The position numbers were made by a program, and so were the translations under genes. The notes beneath the pieces were generated by a model. It was not told the DNA's origin, did no database searches, and saw only the letters and a program-made list of their open reading frames with translations. A DNA stretch of 64,000 nt from Cymbidium sinense (Eukaryota; Streptophyta; Magnoliopsida; Asparagales; Orchidaceae): positions 82,698,897 to 82,762,896 of the forward strand of contig CM038220.1 of NCBI GenBank assembly GCA_021442155.1, in the 5' to 3' direction. Shown piece after piece: positions 49,490 to 61,690 of the stretch; within the stretch, counting starts at the first letter, position 1, and the number at the start of each line of letters is the position of its first letter.

Positions 49490-50975
49490 ATTAGCTGCTC
49501 TAGGTCACGATATACTACCTAGTATGTCACCCGGTCACTTGTCGCGTGAGTCCTGCGCTTTATTCCTAACTTGACCACTACAAACAAACGAGTGCCATGT
49601 TAGTTTGGTAGGTCTTACCATGCAGCCGGTAAGCTACCTAGTGTTAACTTTGTTTAAGAGAATGTAGGCTTAAATGCTTTCTTCTTGAACTAGCCATCAT
49701 GCACTAACCAGGTTTAGTATATTTTGAGGCTTAGGGTAAGTCCCCTAGAGGCTCCTTTCCTCCTGACTACTTCAAGCTTGGGTTTTGTCCTTACATAGGA
49801 CTCTCCGCTTAGTAGTCACCCTAGGTCGGATAGCCCCTGTCGAGATGAAGATAGACTATCCTGATCGGCCATTTTAGAGATATAAGCCTACTCACCTTCT
49901 TTCTAAACTAATTGCAAACCAATGGGCACATTAGGTTGGTTGATTATCCATGTTGACGGTGACCCACCTGGTGGATACACCACTCTTGGCAGATGAGAGT
50001 CCCTGTGCTTTCTCCTTGAGTTGGTCTATAGGCTTTCTTTTACCTCCCCTATGGGCACTCTATTTGGATAAGGTTACTCTTAGATTGGACAGTCCCCCTT
50101 TCCTAATAGCCACCCCTGTAGTTGAAGAATTTGTTCAGCGGATGCGTAGATTCTCCCTTGGTCTAGTAAGTCTGAGATAGGACTAGGTTGATATAAGCTC
50201 CTTCTCAGTGTGGTACCTCTCAAACCAACAAGGCCCAGTGGTTCCTTTCCCAAGCAGGCATCCTATCTTTAGGTGAAAAACTCCCTATAGAATTGCCTAA
50301 CTACTTTGAGTTGACATAAGTCCCCTGGTACTATGTCGAGTTGCCCCAGGTAGAGTTGACTTGTTGTGCCACCAATGAGTCACTGGTGGTCATCTTTGCT
50401 CAAAGATGTCTATTATGCATTCACATGCAAATGACAGGTAGCCTTAGGTCGAGTTCAATTTGTTGTGTTATCAACCGATCACCCCAATGATTCCTTGTGT
50501 ATGAAGTTGTGAGTCCCAGCGCTTTCTTCCTGACTCGACCATTGCACACTGAAAGGCACCCTTTTGGTTGGTTAGCTCTACCCCACAGCCGGTAGACTAT
50601 CCCTTTGGATTTGTAAACCTAAGACAGGTCTAGGTTGAAATTAGCTCCTTCTTAGTGGATCCATCGCACACCGATAAGGTCCTTCCCAAATTGAATTAAT
50701 TATGACTATTCTTGAGTCGATGTAAATCCAAAGTGGCAATCGCTCGAATAGTAGCCTTAGGTCGGGTTTGAAAGCTATCAACCACTACCCTGGAAAGTTA
50801 TGAGTCCCCTGCATTTCTTCGACTCACCATTGCACACCAAAAGGCACCCTTTTGGTTGAGTAGCTCTACCCTCCAACCTATAGACTATCCCTTTGGATTT
50901 GTAAACCTAATATAGGTCTAGGCTGATGTTAGCCCTTTCTTAGTGGATCCATCGCACACTAACAAACTCCATCTC
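49490..50975. repeat. Degenerate tandem repeat, about 290 bp per unit
   Basis: The best-preserved copies begin near 50520 and 50813, sharing GGCACCCTTTTGGTTG, GACTATCCCTTTGGATTTGT, TAGGTCTAGG and TTAGTGGATCCATCGCACAC. Older copies with the same word order (CGCTTT, GACCA, ...GGTTGG...CAGCCGGTA) are visible from 49500 to 50400. Confidence 0.7.
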
Positions 50976-50989
50976 ATCAAATCTATCAT

Positions 50990-51300
50990 CCTCCCTCCGG
51001 GAGTCCAAATCAAACCAATCTTATCCCTGGACTGAAGCTCACATCTCGAGATGTGCCTCAAAATCAAATCATCTCCTCTAGTGGAGCACCAAATCATAAA
51101 TCAACAAATCAAATCAATTTCGCCGAGACATCAATCATTCGACTTCCCGATGGAGTCAATTAAACCCAAATCAAGCTTGCATTCCCCAGTGAGTGCACTC
51201 TTAAAAGAAATCTCATCAAACCCTATCCCTAGTGGATAACTTAAACCTGTTTCCCAGTGGAAGGTACATGCTTGATTCATTGGTGGATCCCTTCTTCCTC
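50990..51300. repeat. Cluster of short dyads before the 3' LTR
   Basis: Small inverted repeats of the type TCCC-n-GGGA or CTCC-n-GGAG recur every 20-60 bp: TCCCTCCGGGA (about 50991), CTCCTCTAGTGGAG (51069), TTCCCGATGGAG (51144), TCCCTAGTGGA (51226), TTCCCAGTGGAA (51252). Confidence 0.5.
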
Positions 51301-51485
51301 CCTTATGCCTTTGGCATGAGTGAAGTTGTATTGTACTAAGATCGTGATTCCTTCTACACCTCGAGTTTACAAGTAGGTCATTCTAGTTAGTGCTTGCGAT
51401 CCTTCAAACATTGTTGATCATCTTGGACAACACCAATACCTGCGTCAAACCTTGTCAGTCGCACCACACCTATTGGGCACCCTTT

Positions 51486-54400
51486 GTTGACCTCACTTTT
51501 GGAGTGAGCTTTCAACTTCCTCATCATAGGTCTAGAACTCTTATAGACACTAAGAGTTTCTTAGTCTTAAGACACTTCTAGGTGGACCCTTAACCTAACC
51601 CTAGAGACTTAGAAGAGTTAGTCATAGGAATAGGTTATGCCTTAGGATTTAAGAGGACTTGCCTGCCCTATAGCCTAAACCCCATCCTTGCTTTCAAAAC
51701 CAAAAATCAATCAATGATTGAAATCCACCAAAATTTGAACTCCAAACTCCCTTCCTAAGACATTTTGAATTTATCTTATGGACTTAGCCTAAACCAAAAT
51801 CCAAATCAAACCCGACCCAATTGATTTTATCAATTATCAAATCCAATCAAATTCCAAATAACAACTCAATCCCAGATTCCAAATGATTGAAATCCATGAT
51901 CAACCCTAAATTCCAAATTCAATAAATCTCTTCCTAAGCCATATAAGCCACCTTCATGTGCTTAAAAATTCCTTCAAATCAACTCAAACTTGGTTGATTT
52001 ATATGAATCAATCATTCCTTCATTTATATTCATAAATATAAATGAAACCCACGCAATGACCAAAAAATAAATCAAACCAAATCAAAACCCAAATTAGCCC
52101 TTTTCAACCTACATCCCTAAGTTTAATCAAATTTGCTTTCAAATCACTCCAAACTCAAGTGATTTTCTCATGACCCATTTATATCTTTAATCATATTCAC
52201 AAATATAAATGAAATATAAATTCAAATGACCAAAACCAAACTCAAATCAAACCAAAATCCCAATTTTACCCCTTTTAGCCATTTTTTGAATTTGGCTAAA
52301 TGAAACCCAAAATAACTCAAAACTCATGGATTTCTTCATGATTCAATTATTCCTACAATCCTTGATCCAAATATAAACATAAACCACCATTATCAAACCA
52401 AATCCAAGTCAACCCAAATCAAACCTAAATTGACCCTTATGACTTGAAATTATCATATGAATCAAAACCCACTTGGCTCCAAACTAGTTGTAATTGGATT
52501 TATATTTCAATCCTAAGTCCATATGTAAATTCAATTAAACTTAAATAAAGCCTTGATCAAGCCAATTGACCCATTTAGGCTCACTTGACCCAAAGTGACC
52601 TAAAGGACCTTTCAAGCCAAGTTCTAATTCAACCCAAATTAGATTGAATGAAGCCAATCTAAACCTCAATCATGATCAACAATCATCATGGGGTGATCAA
52701 CCATATTGAATTGGGTCAAACCAAGTCAAACCTAACCTTTGACCAAGTCAACACCCAAATGAAACCCAAACTAGCCAAAATCCACCATATGCAAAATTGA
52801 TTAAAACCATTGATTTGAACCCATTCATGGTCAATGATTGAACATGACCAAGTCATTAATTGAGCCAAACCAAGCCAAATTGGTCACTTGACCTAAGTTG
52901 ACCCAAATTGGCCTAAAAAGCCAAAATGGGTCAAATCTTGATTCAACCCAAATTGATTGCAACCAATGGCTCAAGTTCATTCCAAATCACTTGTTGAACT
53001 TGACCAAAGCCATGATTGAGCCTGTTAACTAATTGGTCAACTTGACCCAACCTAGCCAAAATTGACCTAAAAGGTCACATTGACTGAAATTCAAATTAAT
53101 TCCAAATTAAACTAAAATCAAAGCCTACAATCATTTTCAATCAAACCAATTAAACTTGAATCATCACCTAACCCAACCCTTTTGAATCCAAATGAGTCAA
53201 ATTCAAACCTAAGCCAAATCATACCAAATTAATCACACTCAAACATTCCAAATCATGATTTAGACCTAACGCCTTAGTTTGACCCAATTTGACCAATTGG
53301 TCAACCCAACCCAACCTAATCCAAATGAACCCATTTGACCAAGTTAAGCCAAATCAATTCAAACCAAGCCATGGGACCTTAGGAAATGGCTAGACCCAAC
53401 CCAAACCAAACCTAACCCATTCCCAAATTAGTTCAAAGTGGACCCCACCCAAGGGGATAAGCTAAGGTGCCAAGATCTTTTACCTTGGATTCTTGCCTAA
53501 AATGGAAAAGTCCACCCTTGTCTCCCACGACATCCATCAAACTCCTCAAAGAGAGCCTCCCTAGCATCCCTAGCCTAACCTAAGCCACTCTAGAACATGC
53601 CATGGACCAAAGGAACCAACCCAAGCAGCTCACCGCCATAGCAGAACCCACTTGTGCTTGGGAAAAAATGGCAACCCCAACCCCCCAAATTAGGCCTTGA
53701 GCCTCTTGCTCCCCCAACCATGGCGTGCCATGTGGAGTTGAAGGTGACAGTCGCAGGCCTGAGGTGTTGAAAATGGATGACCAATCATCCATCACACTCA
53801 ATTGAGGGGTATACACCCTCAATTCGAACAAAAAACACATGACAAAGCTTCGTGAGACACCCTAGAGCAATTTTGAATCCTCACAGAGCTTTCCCAAGGC
53901 CTCCCCGAGCTCCCTCAATTAGCATTTCTCCTCTATGTGCAAAGCCAAAATAAGGCATCCCCATTCCGAGCAATACTCCCTCCTCACTTCACCAAACCCA
54001 AATTCCCTTTACCCACGCCCTCACCACACCTCATTGAGCTCAATCGAATCATTTCCCAAGCTTCCAAGCCACAAGAAGTGCAACTTTGATCAAGATCGAT
54101 CACCATTGAAGAGGAGCTCAATGAGCAACCCACTTCAAATCAAGACCAATTTCTTCAACAGGCTTCATCTCTACTAGAAGAAGCTCGCCATTGGAAGCAT
54201 CGGATAGCCTCGGTGAGGTAATTATTCAAAATTGTAGCTATATGCAATTTTTAGTTGGTCTTTTTCAAAGGGAATTTTCATCCCATGTAATTTTGATAGT
54301 TGAATATGCATCCCCCTCCTTCCGAAGGTGTGGGATCATTTTGATCCAAATCCCAGCTCAAGTGAGCTCAGATTGAACAAGGAAATATGAACGATGTTCA

Positions 54401-54625
54401 TTTTTTATCACTCACAAAAGAGAAGGATCATGCATTGTCCATTCGACGCGATTGGAACAAACGGTCATGATCAAATCACGCTAGATCCACTGTAATTCTT
54501 AGCCTTAATTGTTGGTTTAATCTAGGCCATCCGATCTTAGATCGAATGGCCCACAAAGAAAGCGCATCTATCACTGCTGAGTCTGTGTGCGTATGTGGCA
54601 ACTTAAATAACCAATCTCGTCATTC
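51486..54625 (+). repeat. Forward 3' LTR of the gypsy element (5' 3.1 kb of it)
   Basis: It begins TGTTGACCTCACTTTTGG after a polypurine-like word and aligns with the reverse LTR (48790 to about 45950) and with 19852-22080. Shared marks are CTTAGTCTTAAGACACTTCT (51562), a CAAATC/GACCAA-rich low-complexity middle (51800-53400), the CATCCCCCTCCTTCCGAAGG block (54309) and AACTTAAATAACC (54601). Homology is lost near 54625, where the other copies run on for another 4 kb, so this LTR is truncated or belongs to a shorter variant. The overlapping minus-strand frames at 53580-53840 are LTR DNA. Confidence 0.65.
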
Positions 54626-54700
54626 TTATTGACCTCATTTGGATGAGGTTAATTTGTCAATTAGAAGATCCTAATCTCAAATAGGATTTTCTTAATGCTT
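54626..54700. other. Junction after the forward LTR
   Basis: Here the LTR homology ends and the minisatellite begins. No target duplication was identified. Confidence 0.4.
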
Positions 54701-56260
54701 AGGACATGTGAGTAGTCCAAAGAAATGGAGCCATCAATGGATTGATTCCATTTCTTAGAAATAAGAAGCCAACTAGGGACTTACTCTGTGTGATTAGAAA
54801 GAATGCAACTAGGGACTTACTTCTTTATTAGCTAATAAGATGGGGTTAAGGGCATGATCCATCGATTAGCAAAAGAGGAGAGGGTCCTTAAAGACATGAT
54901 TCAATCCTCAAAATAGAACTGGGACTTACTAAATGTGATTAGCTAATAAGATGGGGCCATGATCCATCCATTAGCTAAAAGAAGAGAGGTCCTTAAAGAC
55001 ATGGTCCAATCAATAGGATGCCAACTGGGGCTTACTCCAATGTGATTAGCTAATAAGATGGGGTCGTTAAGGGCATGATCCATCCTAATTAGTTGAAAAG
55101 AGGAAAGGGGTCTTTAAAGACATGATCCAATCCTCACAAAAGTAGGATGTCAACTGGGGACTTACTCCTAGATGATTAGAAAGAATGTCAATGGGACTTA
55201 TATCTTTTGGCTATTAGAAAGGGGTCATAAAGACTTAATCCAATCTAACTCACCGTAACATGAAAGGGGCCTTGATGGTCCAATATGTACACAAAAGTAG
55301 GATGCCACTAGGGACTTATATCTTTCTAACTATTAGAAAGGGGTCATAAAGACTTGATCCAATCTAACTTACATGTAACATGAAAGGGGCCTTGATGGCT
55401 TGATCCAATCATGCACACAAAGGTAGGATGCCAACTGGGGACTTACTCCTAGATGATTAGAAAGAATGTCAACTGGGGACTTATATCTTTCTGTCTATTA
55501 AAAAGGGGTGATAAAGACTTAATCCAATCTAAAACTCCTATGTAGCATGAAAGGGGCCTTGATGTCTTGATCCAATCATGTACACAAAGGTAGGATGTCG
55601 ACTAGGGACTTGCTCTAGATGATTAGAAAGAATGTCTACTGGGACTTAAATCTTCGCGTAGAAAGGGGTCATAAATACTTAATCTAATCTAACTTGTAGC
55701 ATAACATGAAAGGCCTTGATGGCTTGATCCAATCATGTACACAAAGGTAGGATCTTGGGGACTTACTCTAGGTGATTAGAAAGAATGTCTCGAGGACTTA
55801 TATCTTTCTGGCTATTAGAAAGGGGTCATAAAGACTTAATCCAATCTAACTCGCCTATGTAGCATGAAAGGGGTGTTGATGGCTTGATCCAATCATGTAC
55901 ATAAAGGTAGGATGTCGACTGGGGACTTACTCCTAGATGATTAGAAAGAATGCTGACTAGTGACTTATATTATTTTAGCTATTATAAAGTGGTCATAAAG
56001 ACTTAATCCAATCTAACTCGCCTATGTAGCATGAAAGGGGCCTTGATGGATTGATCTAATCATGTACACAAAGGTATGATGCCGACTAGGGACTTACTCC
56101 TAGGTGATTAGAAAGAATGCCGACTGGGGACTTATAGCTTTATGGCAATTAGAAAGGGGTCATAAAGACTTAATCTAATCTAACTCGTTGTATTACATGA
56201 AAGGGTCTCCATGGATTATTCCAATCATGTACCCAAAAGTAGGAATGGTGCCATGAAGGG
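54701..56260. repeat. Minisatellite, about 160-bp unit, roughly eight copies
   Basis: Units share AGGATGCCAACTGGGGACTT, GATTAGAAAGAATG, GAAAGGGGTCATAAAGACTT, CATGAAAGGGGCCTTGATGG and ATCATGTACACAAAGGTAGG. Starts near 55430, 55594, 55749, 55908 and 56075 give a period of about 155-168 bp. Older, shorter units with AATAAGATGGGG and GGTCCTTAAAGACATGATCC occupy 54740-55140. No long frame crosses it. Confidence 0.85.
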
Positions 56261-59200
56261 CTTGCTCCAAACCTGCAAAGATGATTTTTTTATGGGAATG
56301 GTGCATGAAGGCTTACTCCAAACCCAAAAGGACATGAGAAAGGAGCCATGAGGGCTTGCCCCATCTCAAGTCATGTATAGGAAAGGTGCCACAAAGGGCT
56401 TGCTCCTAACCTATAAGTGATATGGATGAGGAAAAAGGGGGTCAAAGTGACTTATTTCTAATCCCCAAAAGTTTTGACTAATAAGCAAGAGTCTCATGGA
56501 CTCAATCCTTACTTGATTAGTCTAACTTGATGAAAGGGTGATGGAAGGTTTTCTTCCATTTCTTGATTCACTAATACTCCTTACACATGAAGCAGTTTAG
56601 TGAAGGAGGTTTCAAAGAGTTGGAATTTAATTTTGAAGGAAGACTTGGGTAAATTTTGGCACAATACTTTACTATGCCATGAGCATAGAAATTTATCATT
56701 TTTCTTTTTATATTCTTTTTATCTCAAAGTTATAATAAACCATGCTAGATGTCTATTTTCAAGGCAAGACATCATAGGATACTAACTTGAGAATTCTACC
56801 TCTTTGAGCTTGCATGTAGTTCTTTAGACAAGAAGAACCAATGTCAACCTTCTCAAATGGAATTTCTTTTCTTTTGTTTGGACATGTATTTCATTTTTTT
56901 TTCTTTGACATAATTCATAGCTTATAAGAATTCCCTTGGATTCATTGAAGATCAAGAGATTCCTTTAAAGCTTTCTAAACTGAATGAGAATCGGATAATC
57001 TTTGGATTCTAATAGAGACACAAAATTCTTATCCCTAATCAATAAGGAATTGAAAGGATTAACTTACTAGAGAAATTAAGATTCTCTTGATAAGTTTGAA
57101 ATTGAATTTCTTCAATTGATTCATTATTATAGGAAATGAAATCTCATAATTGTCTTTGATTAATTTCTTATTTTTGCATTTTGATCCTTCTACATTTTAC
57201 TACAAGGTCTTTGAAATTCAAAAAGTACATTTCAAGACTCTATATGTAGTAATGTGGATTGTTCTTCAAATCATATTGAAGTTTCTTTTATTTTCTTTTG
57301 TTGATAAGATTTTCAATATAACCCTCTACCTAATTGAATGTGGAATATAAGAAATCTTGATCATGACCCTTTTGCTAAATTATCTCAATGTTTTGACATT
57401 AAATGATATGAATCTATAATAGAACATTCTTGTAAGGATTCTGAATGTCATATCATATGCTTTCAATTTTCTTTTCTATAATTTCTTTATTTGACATTTT
57501 CATATGTTATCCTTAAGAAGGATAATCTTATGCATGAAAGTCTTTTATTTTAAAATGAAATATGGGTAATATGAACCCATTTTCAAGGTAAGGATTCTAC
57601 CCTAGTCCCAAGATGTGGGTCATATAATGATATTAGCTAACTAAGAAGAATGTTTTCTTCTCATGTACAACCATCATTTTCTAGCTTTTAATTTAGCAAA
57701 ATTTTGCTTTTGGAATTTTACCACAATCGTCAAGGGACTTAGTTTATTGAAATGGCATCAAGCTTAAGTTTATAGACCGTTACATCTAAAGATCATTTCA
57801 GTTTATTTCCAAATGATGTAGTCTTTAAACCCAAAAGATAGCTTGATCAAATCATCGATAGCTAACTCATTAAAGAGTTAGATCATTGATATCAACTTGT
57901 CAATTGTGGAATTATTTTTTTCTTCAAATTCTAAGGGTGCATCTTAAACTTGAAGACTATATAAATCTAGACACATCTAAATAACATTGATGCAATGTGA
58001 GTACCTTTGAAAAGAAAGTTACCCAAACTACTTAAGTTTTTTAACTTGCAATGGCTTTACAACTCCATAACTTTTCTTGTTTATGGTTATAGGCCACATG
58101 CAACGGAATCAGAGTATACTCAATGAGACATTTGCCATATAAAGGATATGGACCCCTGGAAAAGAAGATCCACTTTTTTTTCTTTTAGCTTTCCAAGTGA
58201 GCTCACCCAATCTTGGCAAAGGCTAAAATGACAAAGTATGAGATATCTATTTATTTTTTTTTTAGCTAGGGACAATTTTTGACCTCTAACCCTACCACTT
58301 TATTTTGATGTGGAGAAGTTTGAATTTAAAATGTCCATTTACATTGGATGTCTTTCGCTTTATTTAAAAATAGAATATACTCAATAGAATCTTTGCCATT
58401 CAAAAGATATGGTTTCTTGAAAAAGAAGATTCACTATCTTTTTACTTAACCTGCCAAGCAAGCTCACCCAATCATGGAAAAGGCTAAAATGACAAAGCAT
58501 GAAATATCTAATTATTTTTATTTCATTCAAGCTATGTTAGTTTTATTGAGTATTTTTGCTTCATTTGAAATGGTATCTGAGTATACTCAATAGAATCTTT
58601 GCCATTCAAAAGATATGGACTCCTAAAAAAGAAGATCCACTATCTTTTATTTAACGCCAAGTGAGCTCACCCAATCATGGCAAAGGCTAAAATGACAAAG
58701 CATGAAATATTATTATTATTATTTAGCTAGGGACAATTTTGACTTCTAACCCTTACCACTTTATTTTAATATGGAGAATTTTGAAGCTAAAATGTCCACA
58801 TGCTTAGAAAGTTTAGTCTTCATCCTTTGCTCTTGGATATAGTACTTCCATCCCTTTACTTTTCTTTCTTTTTGTAATATTCTAATTTCATTTATTCATG
58901 AAAGGTTACACTTGGTAATTTTCCTAGTTACAAGATTCACTAAGAAGATAGATGTATTTGACTCATTTCCATAACATTTCACTCTTTATGAAATGACTCC
59001 ACTAAATGATTTGCTAGGAAATTTGATATATTTGACTTTTTTGTCCAAATACACCATTTGATTGATTGTTTGATATGATTTAAGTCTTTTCTTGATTGAT
59101 CATATAATAGGATCCAACATTTTATTTCTTTTTCATCATTTTCATGGAACTACAAATCTAGTAAAGTCATTTATGGTTGGTGAAATGACTTTCTAAAGAT

Positions 59201-61664
59201 GTTACATTTGGATTCAAAATTATTTAGTGGAGTGAGTCATTTAGATTGACATAATGACTTCCTTGAAAACTTTGCACTTCTAAAAAATCAAAAATTTTCT
59301 ATTGGAATCAAATTTTTAGTGAGGTCATTTAGAGCAATGATATCCAAAAAACTCAACACTTTAGGATGAATAAGAACATCCTTCAATAATCAATATGTTT
59401 CTTCTTTTGTCTTTTCATTTGATTCCTTTTATTCTCTTTTTTTTGGGGCTAGATAGGACCATCCAAGAGCATTTAAAGATGTTTCATGAATTCCCAAGTT
59501 GCTCTTTTTCATGTTTGAATTTTGGCTTCAACCAACAATGTGATTGAAATTAAGTTCTTTTTCTAGGTTGAGTTTTTAAGATTGAATTTTCATGAAGCTA
59601 AAAACTTCTTTCTTTAATTGATTGAATTTATATGACCTTGTCTTATCAAAGTTGATTAAAAATTGGGCCTATATAAATTCACTTTCATGTTTCTAATTGA
59701 TATTGACCGATGCACCCGGATCAACATATATTTCAGAGATTTTTTTCTTTTAAATTTTCCACATTGACTAAGATGTTAATAATTTCTTAGTAGTCCATCT
59801 TTATCATAGAAGATAACCCTAGAACTTCTTTATAATGGAATGCCACATCAAGAAGTTGCTTATAGTTAAGTAAGGAAAATTACATGATTATGTAATGCCT
59901 TGTTTCACTTTCATTTCTTTCTTCATCATTTTTCTATTTCATATTTCATTTTATTTTATAACAGAATTATGATGCTTGATTTTGAGAAACTTCTCTAAGA
60001 TGGGCAAAACATCACATTTTGAAGATGACTTATTTGCCATTTCTTTTCAATGTCATTTGAGGTGGTATAACTCTATCATTTTGAATTTGATTTCTAGAAT
60101 TTCCTTTTGATATGAAGAGAAGGTAGGTCTATCTCTATCCACAATTGATCAATAGACCTCATGATCTATTCATTTAGAGGATCATCATTTAAAAGAGGAC
60201 CCTCTAGGTAAATGATGTGCTATTAGAAAGTCAAGTTTTGACTTGCATTCTTTAACACATATAAGATTAAAGGTAATTTCAGCTTGTAATGGAATCTTTG
60301 ACCACCATACTTAACATTAAGATAATGTCAAATAGGTCATAAGACATTGCAAAGGATTCTCCTTTGATTCATTTTGTATTGAAAGCATATAATGCCTTAG
60401 TCTTGAAAATTAAGGCATTTTTCATTCATTTGGGCTGACAAAGTCCTAAGTGATTTATCTATCAACTTACCAGAGATAAGAATTTTCATATTTTTACTCT
60501 GAGAGATAGAAATATCATCCTTAGGACCCAATCCTAAGGTCATGATTTCTTTAGAAGGATTAATTATTCATTTATTTTCTTTTCTTGATTTAGCCTTAAA
60601 ATTAATTAAAGCCAATCATGGAATATCATTTCATTTAATGGGAGAAAACTCCCATTAATAAAATTGATTTAAATTTCATTTATTTAACTTTATCAAGAGA
60701 ATCATAATTCTTTGCCACTCTCTTTCTTCTATTGATTAGAAGCAAAAGTGAATCTTGTCACTTTATCTTTGTTTATGTCATGTCATCTTCCTCTTTTGAC
60801 TCTCTCCCAAACTCTTAAGAATTTAAGATTTTGGAAAGGTCTAAAAGAAGGTTACCTCCAAGTCACTCCTTAGAATTGGCCAATCAACTTGAGTAGTTGG
60901 TTTTCCAATATTCTAGGGACTTGTGGAAATTAAGATTAAAGTTGATTTGCATTCATGTATAATTTTCTTCTATAAGAATAGAAGATTTTCATTGAGTTCC
61001 TTAATCAACCTCTACCTAAGGTCAATAAGGCATTCTTTTTGGGATGATTTTTATTTTTATCCTTCTTTTCTCAATGCAATTTAAACTTCAATCATGGTGG
61101 GAAAGGGACAATAGGCACAACTATGCCTCCTTTCGATTTATGTTTTCTCAGGGTTTGAAGGAACGCCTTTATTTCAATCTACATCCTTAGGTGTTTTGAC
61201 ATCTTTGAATGTAGTAGAACAAAGGGTATCCATTCAAGGACCCTATCTTGATTCTCATTAGCTTTAGTACAAAGCCAAATTAAGATCAAGGATAAATTTA
61301 GCTTTGAGACTTTATGTTTAGATATTTGCTTTTCAAATTTTGAAGTACTTTTATAATTGTTTTTAACATTTCTTTCTATATTGGAATGGTTTCAAATCCT
61401 TGACTAGATTTAGGTCTTAAAGAGATGACTTTTTTTTATTTCTCTCACCTCTCATTTTATTTTGGGATTTAGTTCTAGGACCCAATCATTTAATGTGACA
61501 AACAAGAGTTCTAGAACCTTTACTCAAGATGTTGGATAGACTCAACCAATAATGAAATGGAGAGGTATCCAACAGAAAGAAAGGCAGTCCGGGCCGGTGA
61601 ATGGCACTAGTACACTAATATATATAAATAACCCTTTATTTCTAAAGATGGAGAGAGGAACCAT
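56261..61664 (-). other. Hairpin-rich non-coding stretch, probable leader of a second minus-strand gypsy element
   Basis: This lies to the left of a minus-strand primer-binding site, the place of the leader in the element at 39900-41670. Its first 180 bp (61664-61470) resemble that leader, including AGATGTTGG words and a hairpin in the same place. It has no gene: frames at 56600-56785 and 57150-57350 lack family features. It contains about 20 short inverted repeats and a three-copy tandem repeat. At 56261-56400 a ~55-bp motif (GGTGCCATGAAGGGCTTGCT) recurs four times in varied form. Where this element's gag would be, the minisatellite and forward LTR lie instead. Confidence 0.4.
58111..58740. 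repeat. Three tandem copies of a 206-260-bp unit
   Basis: Copies begin at 58111, 58371 and about 58577 with GTATACTCAATAGAATCTTT-like words. They continue through GAAGATCCACT and GAGCTCACCCAATC to AAAATGACAAAGCATGA. The tail TAGCTAGGGACAATTTTGAC follows copies 1 and 3 but is missing after copy 2, which explains the two spacings. Confidence 0.8.
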
Positions 61665-61682
61665 TCCCGAGCAGAGTCGCTA
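61665..61682 (-). other. Primer-binding site of a second minus-strand gypsy element
   Basis: On the minus strand TAGCGACTCTGCTCGGGA, followed by ATGGTTCCTCTCTCCATCTT, closely matches the block expected after a Tat/Ogre-type LTR. The LTR end AACACCAACA (61691) is eight bases before it. Confidence 0.65.
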
Positions 61683-61690
61683 GAAAATAT

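Larger units (their letters stand above)
49068..51485 (+). other. 3' non-coding region of the forward gypsy element, full of tandem repeats
   Basis: Between the pol stop and the LTR at 51486 lie three repeat families: a ~40-bp unit (49150-49412), a ~290-bp unit (49490-50975) and short dyads (50990-51300). Just before the LTR comes ATTGGGCACCC, a likely polypurine-tract remnant comparable with ATTGGGGGCAT at 3658. Tandem repeats between pol and the 3' LTR are a known trait of Tat/Ogre-type elements. Frames such as 49950-50180 and 51051-51239 are not conserved between repeat units. Confidence 0.6.

Noticed and set aside
53580..53840. Two overlapping minus-strand frames (86 and 64 aa)
   Set aside because: They lie inside a forward LTR, overlap each other in different frames and show no family motif.
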